Shown piece after piece: positions 51,658-59,999 of a stretch of 64,000 nt of DNA (the first letter of the stretch is position 1; the number at the start of each line of letters is the position of its first letter). Origin of the DNA: CAVUNY01 sp963843535. GTDB taxonomy: Bacteria > Chloroflexota > Anaerolineae > Anaerolineales > Anaerolineaceae. The DNA lies in the NCBI GenBank assembly GCA_963843535.1, contig CAWJKU010000004.1:558001-622000 (forward strand). The letters run 5' to 3'. The translations under genes were made by a program, and so were the position numbers. Under the pieces are notes generated by a model. It searched no databases, had not been told where the DNA came from, and saw only the letters and a list, made by a program, of their open reading frames with translations.

Positions 51658-53300
51658 TTAGACTTTATTCACGGTCACAAAAACCGATGGAGAGCGGTGC
51701 GTCTCCGAATACAGGTAATTGCGCACGGATTTCGCGACGTCTGCCTGGAGATTGCCGTTCGCCACGGCAGCCGTATCTTTGATTTTCCGGCGCAGCTCGG
51801 CCAGCATTTCTTTTTCATTGGGTCGAATCGGTGAACCCGCGGGTGATCACCTCAGGCTCGCCAGTAACTGGTATGCAGGAGATCATCCAGCGCCAGGCTG
51901 ACGATCACCACCCCATCGCGGGAAAGTTCTTCGCGCTCGCGCATCAAATCCGGGCTGACATCGCCCACCCCAGAACCATCCACAAATACGTACGAGGTCG
52001 GCACCATGCCGCCCAGTTTCATCTGGTTTTCTTGCAGCTCAATTGTTTGCCCGTTGGTAGCGACGACGATATTTTCTGGCGCAATGCCCATCTGTTCTGC
52101 GATGAAGGCGTGTCGTTTCAGCTGGCGCAGTTCGCCGTGGATGGGGAGGAAGAACTTCGGCCGCACCAGGTTGATCAGCAGCTTCATTTCTTCCTGGCTG
52201 GCGTGCCCGGAAACATGGACCTGGGCGATGGCTTCGTACAGCACATTCGCGCCGCGTTCGAACAGGCGGTTGATGGTGCGGTAAACAATTTCCTCGTTGC
52301 CCGGGATGGGGTGTGAGGAAAGCACCACGGTGTCGCCCGGTTTGATGTCAAAGCCGCGGAAGGTGCCGATGGAAAGCCTGCCGAGGATCGAGGTGGGTTC
52401 GCCCTGTGAACCGGTGCACATGATAACCACTTCGTGATCTTTCATGCCCAGCGCCTGATCCAGGCTGACCTGCAGGTTTTCCGGCAGGTCAAGGTATCCC
52501 AGTTTGCGGGCCATCTTGACATTATCCACCATGCTGGGTCCCACAAAGGCCAGCTTGCGCCCATAGCGCACCGCGGCGTTGGCCACCTGCTGCATGCGCG
52601 AGATCAGCGAGGCAAAGCTGGCGATGATGATCCGCCCGGTGGCCTTACTGAAGACCTGGTCCAGGGCGGCGTCCACCACCCGCTCCGAAGGCGTCCAACC
52701 GGGGCGTTCAGCGTTGGTCGAATCGGACAGCAATGCCAGCACGCCCCGCCTGGAAAATTCGGCCAGCTTGGCAAAATCGCTCGGCCAGTTATCGACCGGG
52801 GTCTGGTCAAATTTAAAGTCGCTGGTATGCACCACCAACCCAACCGGGGTCTGGATGCCCAGGCCTACCGCATCGGGGATGGAGTGGCACATGTGGAAGA
52901 ATTCCACCCGGAAAGGTCCAACCTGGATCACGCCGCCAGCCTGAACGGTTTCGAGGGTTACCCGGCTCATCATTCCGCCGCGGGCCAGCTTAACTTCCAG
53001 CAATCCCCGCGTCAGAGGAGTAGCGTAAACCGGCGCCTGCACCTCTTCGAGCAGGTGGCGGATGGCGCCGATGTGGTCTTCGTGACCGTGGGTAATGACA
53101 ATACCCACCACCTGGTCGCGGTGCTGGCGCAGATAAGTCATATCGGGGATGATGTAGTCTACTCCCAGCATATCGTTTTCTGGGAACATTAATCCACTGT
53201 CGACGACCAGGATTTGTCCCCCATATTCATAGGCCATCATGTTGCGGCCTACCTCCCCCAATCCCCCGAGAGGAATGATCCGTAACGTATTTTGTTTCAT
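51658..53300 (-). CDS. rnj: Ribonuclease J, two frame changes near the 3' end
   Basis: Metallo-beta-lactamase-fold ribonuclease with exo- and endo-activity in mRNA turnover. It has HGHEDHIGA, the beta-CASP block, VIMCTGSQGEPTSILGRLS, SSHPIPGNE and HVSGHASQEE. One frame stops at 51852, about 65 residues short. The missing C-terminal part (EVITRGFTD..., ending VFVTVNKV) is found in the next frames down to a stop at 51658-51660, with single-base changes near 51870 and 51820. Repaired length about 547 aa fits RNase J. The ATG at 53300 has AAGGAAAG upstream; a TTG at 53324 is less likely. Confidence 0.93.
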
Positions 53301-53337
53301 ATTATTTCTTTCCTTTTCTTTCAAAATCTAATCATTA

Positions 53338-53366
53338 AATAAAAACACCCCGGTTATGCCGGGGTG
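53338..53366 (-). terminator. Intrinsic terminator after dnaA
   Basis: Minus strand CACCCCGG-cataa-CCGGGGTG: an 8-bp stem with a 5-nt loop followed by five T, A and three more T. It is located in the dnaA-rnj gap. Confidence 0.9.
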
Positions 53367-53498
53367 ATAACAATCAAAGCTGCGTGGAGAATTTCATAAA
53401 TGAAGTCACCCGTACAAACAGCCGGTTAACCGGCAAGAGACGATGAGATTTTAACACATCCGTGAGATTTTGTCAAAAAAGTCACATCCACACCTGCG

Positions 53499-54845
53499 TC
53501 AAACGGTGACTCGACTGCGTCCGAAGATCTGCTCGCGGACCTGAAGGACCAGCCGGCGCAGGCGGTCGTCGCGCTCGATCATGTCGGCGATCTTGTCACA
53601 GGCGTACATAACCGTGGTGTGGTCGCGCCCGCCCAGGGCTGCGCCGATCTGAGGCAAAGAGATGTTGGCGGCATCGCGCAGCAGGTACATGGCCACCTGG
53701 CGCGGCAGAGCAACCTCGCGCGCCCGGTCGCGGCCCATCAGGCGCTCGGTTGAGATACCAAAGGCAGAAGCTACCGCCGATACGACCTGCAGAGGTTCAA
53801 TCGCTGAGCGCTGCGGCAGCAGGTCAGCCAGCGCGGTGTTGACGAGCTGAACACTCAGCGGCTGGCCGCTGAAATCGGCGAAGGCCAGCACGCGCGTTAA
53901 AGCCCCTTCCAGCTCGCGAATATTCGACTGTACCTGGCGGGCGATGGTTTCCAGGATTTCGTTTGGCACCTGCCGGCCGGCGCGGTCGCCCTTTGAGCGC
54001 AGGATAGCGATGCGCGTCTCGAAATCGGGCGGCTGGATATCTACCGACAACCCCCATTCAAAGCGTGAGCGCAGGCGTTCTTCGAGGGTCACCATCGCTT
54101 TGGGCGGACGGTCGGAAGTCATGACAATCTGTTTGTTTTGCCCGTAGAGCGTGTTAAAGGTATGAAAAAATTCTTCCTGGGTCGATTCTTTACCGGCAAT
54201 AAATTGGATATCATCGATCAAGAGCACGTCGATCCGGCGGTAGCGGTCGCGAAAAGCGGTGGTGTTGTGCGAACGGATGGAATTGATCAGGTCATTGGTA
54301 AATTCTTCTGATGAGACATACAGCACCTGCAATCCCTGTTCCTGTGCTGAGCCGCCGATGGCGTGCAGCAGGTGCGTCTTACCCAATCCAACCCCGCCGT
54401 ACAGGAAGAGCGGGTTGTAAGCCCGGGCCGGGCTCTCGGCTACAGCCATGGAGGCGGCGTGCGCCAAACGGTTGCTGGGACCGACCACAAAATTATCAAA
54501 TGTATAGCGTGAATTTAATGTCGGGTTAGGGGGGATGGAAGGCAACGCAGCGGGTTTTTCCTCACCGAGGTGGATATCCAGGTACTCTTCTTCACTGTCG
54601 CGGTTCCAAACCACAAAATTTACATTTTGTGGAGAATCCATTAATCCGGTCAAGAGGCGGGTAACGGTTGAAGACAGGCGGCTTTCCAACCAATCTCGGG
54701 CATACGTGTTTGGCACCCCCACGGTGAATTGGTTTTCCTGGTGGGTGACCAGATCGGCATTCTTTACCCAGGTATCGAATGCTGCTTTCGACATATCCAT
54801 TTGTAACTGCCCGAGGGTTGCCTGCCATGCCTGTTGTGGATTCAT
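53499..54845 (-). CDS. dnaA: Chromosomal replication initiator DnaA
   Basis: 448-aa AAA+ initiator. Domain I covers about residues 1-85, a short linker follows, and domain III has Walker A YGGVGLGKTHLLHAIG, Walker B VLLIDDIQFIAGK and sensor-I-like IVMTSDRPPKAM. Domain IV ends with the DnaA-box-reading signature ALGGRDHTTVMYACDKI. AGGAGG lies about 5 nt before the ATG. dnaN and recF, the usual partners, are not adjacent. The 650-nt gap upstream holds a perfect DnaA box and a 28-bp palindrome. Confidence 0.97.
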   Translation of the reverse strand: MNPQQAWQATLGQLQMDMSKAAFDTWVKNADLVTHQENQFTVGVPNTYARDWLESRLSSTVTRLLTGLMDSPQNVNFVVWNRDSEEEYLDIHLGEEKPAALPSIPPNPTLNSRYTFDNFVVGPSNRLAHAASMAVAESPARAYNPLFLYGGVGLGKTHLLHAIGGSAQEQGLQVLYVSSEEFTNDLINSIRSHNTTAFRDRYRRIDVLLIDDIQFIAGKESTQEEFFHTFNTLYGQNKQIVMTSDRPPKAMVTLEERLRSRFEWGLSVDIQPPDFETRIAILRSKGDRAGRQVPNEILETIARQVQSNIRELEGALTRVLAFADFSGQPLSVQLVNTALADLLPQRSAIEPLQVVSAVASAFGISTERLMGRDRAREVALPRQVAMYLLRDAANISLPQIGAALGGRDHTTVMYACDKIADMIERDDRLRRLVLQVREQIFGRSRVTV

Positions 54846-55496
54846 TAAAACCTCCTGAAAACTGAACGTGATGGTAAGACCGCGCAGGGACGCAAGCCCA
54901 CTGCCGATAATTTGCAGTGGGAGATGATGGACTTTAAAATTCCGATATAATGTTAGCTGTGCAACGCGTTGGACCCAGTCCTTACGTTGTGTAAAACCAT
55001 TCTATCAAGAAATAGCCAAATGAACAAGGCGAATACCCTACGCCAGCCTAAAAACTTGTCAAATTTTAAGGCATCTAACCTTAAAGAATTCTCCAGGGAA
55101 AATTCACTTAACGATTTCTTAAAGACATATGTTCTAGCCCAGTTGTGTCAGATAATTTATCCACACCCCCCATATATGGGGTATAAAAGGTAAAAATTGC
55201 GTTTGGCGCTATCTATGGCAATTCCAGACATAAAAAAAATTTCGAGGTAAATAAAAGAAATTCTAACCACGGCATACCAAATTTGGAGTCTATAGATATG
55301 CGAAATAGATAATATTTATAAATATTATCTATAATTTTCTGCTGACGCCGGAAATAATATTTACAAAGCAGTAAAGACGTTGACAGACCACAGCCGACTG
55401 GGATACACTACACCTCGGCATATGTTGCCTCTCGGGTCCTCAAAACGTACCTGGTGAAACCCAATTGGTTGTGTGTCTTTTAGAAATTAACTTTCC
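54846..55496. other. AT-rich non-coding region upstream of dnaA, possible oriC
   Basis: 651 nt without a credible gene. It holds an 8-bp hairpin (54897-54921), a perfect DnaA box TTATCCACA (55157-55165), a 14-bp palindrome CCCCATATATGGGG (55168-55181) touching it, a TTTTACACA-like box on the minus strand (54988-54996), and a 28-bp AT palindrome (55305-55332). AT content rises clearly from about 55050 to 55380. A + strand frame at 54969-55193 has no coding look. Only one perfect DnaA box is seen, so the origin role is a suggestion. Confidence 0.45.
55305..55332. repeat. 28-bp perfect AT palindrome
   Basis: Centre between 55318 and 55319; each arm is ATAGATAATATTTA. It has no loop, so it can form a cruciform or be a dimeric protein site or an unwinding element beside the dnaA region. 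Confidence 0.8.
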
Positions 55497-56747
55497 ATGG
55501 CTACAAAATTAGCGATCTCCAGACAGGTAGAGACAACTTTCCAGGCTTATCCGCGCCAGTTCTGGTTGCTTTTCACCGGAATGTTGATCAGCACCGTGGG
55601 AACCAGCATGATCTGGCCGTTTTTGATGATTTATGTCACGGAGAAGCTGAATCTGCCGCTGAGCGTTTCGACCAGCTTGAATTCGATCAATTCCGCGGCG
55701 ATGATGATCTCCGTTTTTGTATCAGGGCAGTTTGTAGACCGCATCGGCCGGCGCTGGGCTATGATCATCAGCCTGGCGTTGAGCGGGGTGGTTTATTTTT
55801 TGCAAGGCCAGGCATCCAGCTACCTGGGATTTGCCGTTGTCATGGCAATGGCCGGGGCAGCCAATCCGCTCTACCGCGTGGCGGCGGACGCCATGCTGAC
55901 CGATTTGCTGCCGGTGGAAAAGCGGGTCAGCGGTTTTTCGATGATGCGCTTGAGCAACAATCTCGGCATCTCCATCGGTCCGGCAGTCGGCGGGTTTATC
56001 AATTCTTCTTCTTATGGGCTGGCTTTTTACCTGGCTGCCGCCGGAATGATCGGCTTTTCCGTGCTGATGTTCTTTTTTGCAAAAGAAACATTACCCGATC
56101 GCGAGTCTGCGGCCGAGGCGCCGCCGGTTCGTGAAGGGCCAGGCGGATATGGGCACGTATTGAAGGACCGCCAGTTCTTGAGTTTTATTGGAGCTTTCAC
56201 TCTGGTGCAGTTTTGTGCAGCCCTGGTATGGATTCTGCTTTCGGTGTATGCCAAGCACCAGTTTGGGGTGGCTGAAAATCAGTACGGCTGGATTCCGACC
56301 ACCAATGCCCTGATGGTAGTTCTACTTCAGCTATCATTTACCAACATAACCCGTCGTTTTTCCGCGCTGCCGGTGATGGCAATTGGCGCATGTTTCTATG
56401 CCATCGCCACGGCTAGCGTCGGTCTGGGCCAGGGCTTTTGGGCTTTCTGGATGAGCATGGTGGTGATGACCGTTGGCGAGTTGATCATCATGCCCACCGC
56501 CAGTACCTACATCGCGAACCTCGCTCCCACGGATATGCGCGGGCGGTACATGAGCTTCTTCAGCCTGAGTTGGGGGGTGGCTGCGGGCCTTGCTCCATGG
56601 ATTGGGGGAAACCTGGGGGAGATATTTGCACCGTCCATCACCTGGTTTGGCGGAGCGCTGGTGGGAAGCGCAGCTGCGGTGGGTTTTGCGCTCATGGCTG
56701 CGCGCTCTAAGAAAGCGCTTCGAAAAATGCAAGCCAGATCAGGATAA
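55497..56747 (+). CDS. MFS transporter
   Basis: 416-aa major-facilitator protein with about 12 hydrophobic helices. Motif A-like VSGQFVDRIGRRWAM follows helix 2, and the repeat in the second half is weaker. The helix-5 segment (NNLGISIGPAVGGFI) resembles antiporter motif C, so it is probably an exporter. It is separate from the downstream Rieske gene by 105 nt, and both read rightward. The substrate is unknown; no regulator is adjacent. Confidence 0.88.
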   Translation: MATKLAISRQVETTFQAYPRQFWLLFTGMLISTVGTSMIWPFLMIYVTEKLNLPLSVSTSLNSINSAAMMISVFVSGQFVDRIGRRWAMIISLALSGVVYFLQGQASSYLGFAVVMAMAGAANPLYRVAADAMLTDLLPVEKRVSGFSMMRLSNNLGISIGPAVGGFINSSSYGLAFYLAAAGMIGFSVLMFFFAKETLPDRESAAEAPPVREGPGGYGHVLKDRQFLSFIGAFTLVQFCAALVWILLSVYAKHQFGVAENQYGWIPTTNALMVVLLQLSFTNITRRFSALPVMAIGACFYAIATASVGLGQGFWAFWMSMVVMTVGELIIMPTASTYIANLAPTDMRGRYMSFFSLSWGVAAGLAPWIGGNLGEIFAPSITWFGGALVGSAAAVGFALMAARSKKALRKMQARSG

Positions 56748-56852
56748 GATTGAAAAATTTTTATTGCGAAGCATTATACAGGCGCTTGTAGACGATGTTT
56801 CATTTGTGGTAAAAATAATCGGATAATTTGCGAATAGCAACTGGGAGGGACT

Positions 56853-57836
56853 ATGATTCGAAATCAATGGTACGCAGTGTTGGAATCGAAAGAGCTCAAA
56901 AAGCGAAAACCCTTGGGTGTCACCCGTCTGGGTGAAAAAATGGTTTTTTGGCGCACATCTGAAGGAAAAGCGGCCTGCACCTGGGACCTGTGCGCGCATA
57001 TCGGAGCGCCGCTGTGCCTGGGTGAAGTCAAGGGCGATTTCATCGCCTGCCCATTCCACGGGTTTGAATATGACTCAACTGGACAATGCCGTACCATCCC
57101 ATCTGTTGGTAGGGCAGGCGTGATCCCGAAGGCCATGCAGGTCCAAAGCTACCCGGTTTATGAAGCGCACGGTTGGATATGGATTTACTGGGGGGTGCCG
57201 GAGGGTGATATCCAGCCTCCAAAATGGTTTGATATCGATGACAGCTTCACCACCTCAGGTTTTCATGAACACTGGCCGGTTCATTATTCACGCATGGTAG
57301 AAAATCAGCTGGATGTGGGCCATTTGCCGATAGTGCACCACAATACGATTGGGCGTGGTGGAAGAATGGTGGTGGATGGGCCGCTGGTCAAATTGGAAGA
57401 TGACACCTTATCTGTGTGGGTTTACAACCGCAAGGATGACGGCACGCCGCCGCGAAAAATGTCCGAGCTTCCGCAACCCACACGGCCTCCCTTTTTGGTC
57501 TTCAAATTTCCAAATTTGTGGCAGAACCGCATCAGTGAAGATATGCGTATTGTGGCTGCCTTCGTGCCTGTAGATGATGAAAACAGTATTATCTACATCC
57601 GCAATTACCAGCGTTTTGTAAAGCTTCCTATCCTGCATCATCTGGTAGACGCGGTTCAAAACCTGGGCTCTATTTATATTACCCATCAGGATCGCCGGGT
57701 GGTCTCGAGACAACTGCCAAAAGTGACTGAGCTGAAAAAAATGGGTGAAAAACTGGTCCCAGCGGATGGCGCAATTTTAGCCTGGCGCAAGCACCGGCAC
57801 GCATTAAAGGTGAAGAGCGGGCAAATCCTGGAGTAG
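56853..57836 (+). CDS. Rieske [2Fe-2S] non-heme iron oxygenase
   Basis: 327-aa oxygenase terminal component. Rieske ligands are Cys47/His49 (CAH) and Cys66/His69 (CPFHG). The catalytic iron ligands fit Asp154, His157 and His162 in NQLDVGHLPIVHHNT. The layout matches single-component-type oxygenases of the pheophorbide a oxygenase/VanA group. The reductase partner is not in the window. GGGAGGGA stands just before the ATG. The substrate is unknown. An O2-dependent enzyme implies at least occasional oxygen exposure of the host. Confidence 0.9.
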   Translation: MIRNQWYAVLESKELKKRKPLGVTRLGEKMVFWRTSEGKAACTWDLCAHIGAPLCLGEVKGDFIACPFHGFEYDSTGQCRTIPSVGRAGVIPKAMQVQSYPVYEAHGWIWIYWGVPEGDIQPPKWFDIDDSFTTSGFHEHWPVHYSRMVENQLDVGHLPIVHHNTIGRGGRMVVDGPLVKLEDDTLSVWVYNRKDDGTPPRKMSELPQPTRPPFLVFKFPNLWQNRISEDMRIVAAFVPVDDENSIIYIRNYQRFVKLPILHHLVDAVQNLGSIYITHQDRRVVSRQLPKVTELKKMGEKLVPADGAILAWRKHRHALKVKSGQILE

Positions 57837-57878
57837 ATCACGTCTCATTAGGATCGCATGAGAAACCCTCTACAACCC

Positions 57879-57906
57879 TTGATTTCTTAGAAATTTACTA
57901 TAAAAT
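57879..57906 (+). promoter_or_regulatory. Promoter of the 51-aa membrane peptide gene
   Basis: TTGATT (57879-57884) and TAAAAT (57901-57906) with a 16-bp spacer, about 35 nt before the ATG at 57941. Confidence 0.55.
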
Positions 57907-57940
57907 AGATATAAATTAGTGTGTTTGTATGGAGGTTTCT

Positions 57941-58096
57941 ATGATTGAGATCCTGGCTAATATTGCAGAAATCGCGGCGGCTATTGCCTTCATGGTTCTG
58001 CTTTCCGCGATGATGAATAACAAAAAGAATAATGACGACCATACCATGGAACTTGTGCGAATTCCGGTGAAATCCAACCGACAGAATCGGAAATAG
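57941..58096 (+). CDS. Small single-pass membrane protein, 51 aa
   Basis: A short frame starting MIEILANIAEIAAAIAFMVLL, with one hydrophobic helix (about residues 4-25) and a hydrophilic, Asn/Lys/Arg-rich tail. GGAGG stands 5 nt before the ATG, a promoter lies upstream (57879-57906) and a terminator follows (58143-58203), so it is a complete small transcription unit. Function unknown. Confidence 0.6.
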   Translation: MIEILANIAEIAAAIAFMVLLSAMMNNKKNNDDHTMELVRIPVKSNRQNRK

Positions 58097-58142
58097 TATA
58101 GGGAATCGAAAAGATTGTCTTGATTATGCCGTGAATCAGGAT

Positions 58143-58203
58143 AAAGCCGGGAATTCCGGATCTGCTTGACCGCTGCAGCAGAGAGGAAAGACCCCGGCTT
58201 TTT
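58143..58203 (+). terminator. Intrinsic terminator after the small membrane protein gene
   Basis: A 9-bp stem (AAAGCCGGG at 58143-58151, complement at 58193-58201) with a long loop, ending in a run of five T. Confidence 0.7.
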
Positions 58204-58333
58204 CATTTAACACGAATACCAGCTCAAAGCTGCATGCACCCCAGGGCCCAGGCGCGCTCACCCCACCCCTGCGGGCGCACCACGCTCTTCAGCGCATCCG
58301 AAGGGATGAGGGTGTTCGGGTGTACCTCGCTCT

Positions 58334-58375
58334 GCGTATACCGCAAGGGTATCCTTTAGGACCCTTCGGTATGCG
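58334..58375. repeat. Palindromic intergenic element
   Basis: An imperfect inverted repeat (58334-58350 with 58361-58375; core ACCG(C)AAGGGT / ACCCTTCGGT) plus an inner TCCT/AGGA. It lies in the 393-nt gap 58097-58489, which otherwise holds a terminator and a promoter. It resembles dispersed intergenic repeats; no second copy is seen in the window. A minus-strand frame over it is not believable as a gene. Confidence 0.5.
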
Positions 58376-58453
58376 TAACGCGGGCAATGACTGATGTGAG
58401 CCACGCCAATAGCCTGACCCCCTGTCCGCAAGCCATCGCCATAAAGGGAGCTA

Positions 58454-58482
58454 TTGCCTGTCATCGTTATTCCATTTATACT
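58454..58482 (+). promoter_or_regulatory. Promoter with leaderless start for the 119-aa gene
   Basis: TTGCCT (58454-58459), 17-bp spacer, TATACT (58477-58482), and the ATG follows after 7 nt at 58490 with no ribosome site. It predicts a leaderless mRNA. Confidence 0.6.
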
Positions 58483-58489
58483 TGAATGG

Positions 58490-58849
58490 ATGTTAAACCA
58501 GGAAAGTGATCGCCAGCCCCAATTCAGGGTGTTGCAGGGTGAAGCCATATTTGAGGATGGCGAGGATTCAGTTCACATTCACTACTTGCAGAAATTGGTG
58601 GGTGAGGAGTGGGTGAATGTATTCCAGCTGACCCTGGAAACAGGCCGGTCCTGGGGGGATGAAATTGATCTGCTGTATCGCCATAAGACGAAACCGGGCG
58701 AGCTGCTGATCCACGTGTACGGCTTTGGTTATTGGGGCGATACAGAGTATTATCAGTCAACCGATCACGGAGATAGCTGGCAGCCCACCCGTTTCCGGCG
58801 GCTGCCCGATCCGGCGTTGTATAGTAAAGAAAATTTTGTCAAGGTTTGA
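58490..58849 (+). CDS. Hypothetical protein, 119 aa
   Basis: Unrecognised soluble protein with no signal or membrane helix. It is rich in acidic and aromatic residues; the segment YYQSTDHGDSWQPTRF resembles one BNR (Asp-box) repeat. The frame is open further up to 58454, but the -10 box at 58477-58482 makes the ATG at 58490 the likely start. It is followed by a membrane protein gene 39 nt on, perhaps in the same operon. Confidence 0.6.
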   Translation: MLNQESDRQPQFRVLQGEAIFEDGEDSVHIHYLQKLVGEEWVNVFQLTLETGRSWGDEIDLLYRHKTKPGELLIHVYGFGYWGDTEYYQSTDHGDSWQPTRFRRLPDPALYSKENFVKV

Positions 58850-58888
58850 TGTGAAACCATGCTGCATGCATAGGAGTTATCCACGCAT

Positions 58889-59803
58889 ATGAAACCGTAC
58901 CAACCGAGCCTGGCTGCCCCGATCGTGGGGTTGTTGATTTTACTGCTGGCTGTTATTCTGGGCGGAGCAGCCATTGGGGTGCTGGTTGCTTTGCTATCCA
59001 ACCTGATTTATTTAATCATCCTCTTTCCAGTTGGGATGGGCTGGTTGGGCGGTAAGCTGGTGGCAGGCGCAGTGCGCGCAGGAAAGATTCGTAATCCAGG
59101 CGTCGCGATAGGAGCAGGTATTTTGATCGCTATTGTCATTATAGCGGCGATGTGGACGATTGAATTTATCCAGTTCAGGAATGCGCAGGCAGCGACCATC
59201 CTTAAAGCCAACCCGCAGGCAGCCCAGGCAGAGATTGATCTGCAAATCGACTCGCAGTTAACTCAGGCGACCGGACAGGGCGGCTTTTTCGGTTTTGCGC
59301 TGCTGGAGGATCAAAAAGGGGTGGCGGTCGGGCAGCTTCCGGGCTCGGATAATGCCCTTTTCAATCTTGGACCAACCTTGAGCTGGGTTTACTGGGCTTT
59401 AGAAGTGCTGCTCACTGCCTGGTTCGCCGTGATGGTTGGACGCAAACAGGCTTATCTGCCGTTTTGCGAATCCTGCGGCCGCTGGCATGGTAAAGAGCGG
59501 CTGTTGGGCACCCTGGGTGCCAAACGCTCGAAAGAAGCGCTGGAACTTATCGAGAACGCTCAGTTTTTAAAATTGGGTGAAGAGCTTCAGACGAACCCGT
59601 CACTGCCAAATGTAGGTGTTTTCCTGGCACAGTGCGGCCCGGGCTGTGAGGAAGGGGATGCCTATCTTGCGGTACGTTCGCAGGTGCGCGGTTCGGGCGG
59701 TAAAGCTGCTGCGAAAGACCTGGCGACCGGCATGATTTCCCCCGCCCAAACCCAGGATGTGTTGCGCGGAATCGAAAACCGCAAGGCTTTATACGGGATT
59801 TGA
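58889..59803 (+). CDS. Hypothetical multi-pass membrane protein with Cys-rich cytoplasmic part
   Basis: 304-aa protein with three N-terminal hydrophobic helices (about 10-40, 45-70, 73-95), a short loop, a further helix at about 165-188, and a C-terminal soluble part. That part has CESC and later CGPGC pairs, which could bind a metal. I recognise no family. AGGAG lies about 12 nt before the ATG. It probably follows the 119-aa gene in an operon. Confidence 0.65.
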   Translation: MKPYQPSLAAPIVGLLILLLAVILGGAAIGVLVALLSNLIYLIILFPVGMGWLGGKLVAGAVRAGKIRNPGVAIGAGILIAIVIIAAMWTIEFIQFRNAQAATILKANPQAAQAEIDLQIDSQLTQATGQGGFFGFALLEDQKGVAVGQLPGSDNALFNLGPTLSWVYWALEVLLTAWFAVMVGRKQAYLPFCESCGRWHGKERLLGTLGAKRSKEALELIENAQFLKLGEELQTNPSLPNVGVFLAQCGPGCEEGDAYLAVRSQVRGSGGKAAAKDLATGMISPAQTQDVLRGIENRKALYGI

Positions 59804-59873
59804 TCAATGCTTCTACCAGCATTTCCAGTGATGTAAGCTGTCGGCCTTGTGGCGACCACGTAAAACCAAAAAC

Positions 59874-59980
59874 CGTCATTGCGAGCGACACTTGCACCGC
59901 ACGCAAGTGCAGGTGAGCGAAGCAATCCATAATTACGAGTAGATTGCTTCGGCCCAAAGATCGGGCCTCGCAATGACCGA
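59874..59980. repeat. Dispersed palindromic repeat, copy 2
   Basis: Ends CGTCATTGCGAG (59874-59885) and CTCGCAATGAC (59967-59977) are inverted repeats as in copy 1. Inside are a CTTGCA.../...TGCAGG type stem with ACTTGC and GCAAGT, an AGCAATC/GATTGCT stem and a GGCCC/GGGCC stem. It lies between the membrane protein gene and the nucleosidase-like gene and ends 20 nt before the latter's start. Confidence 0.8.
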
Positions 59981-59999
59981 ATCATCAAATAAGAGGATT

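Noticed and set aside
48666..51890. Calling ruvB, upp, moaA and rnj true pseudogenes
   Set aside because: Every break is a single extra base, all motifs are intact, and four neighbouring core genes are hit in the same way, which points to sequence error.
54969..55193. 74-codon + strand frame in the dnaA upstream region
   Set aside because: No ribosome site, odd composition, and it overlaps the DnaA box and palindrome; more likely non-coding.
58258..58548. 96-codon minus-strand frame
   Set aside because: It covers the palindromic element and part of the 119-aa gene; composition looks like translated repeat DNA.
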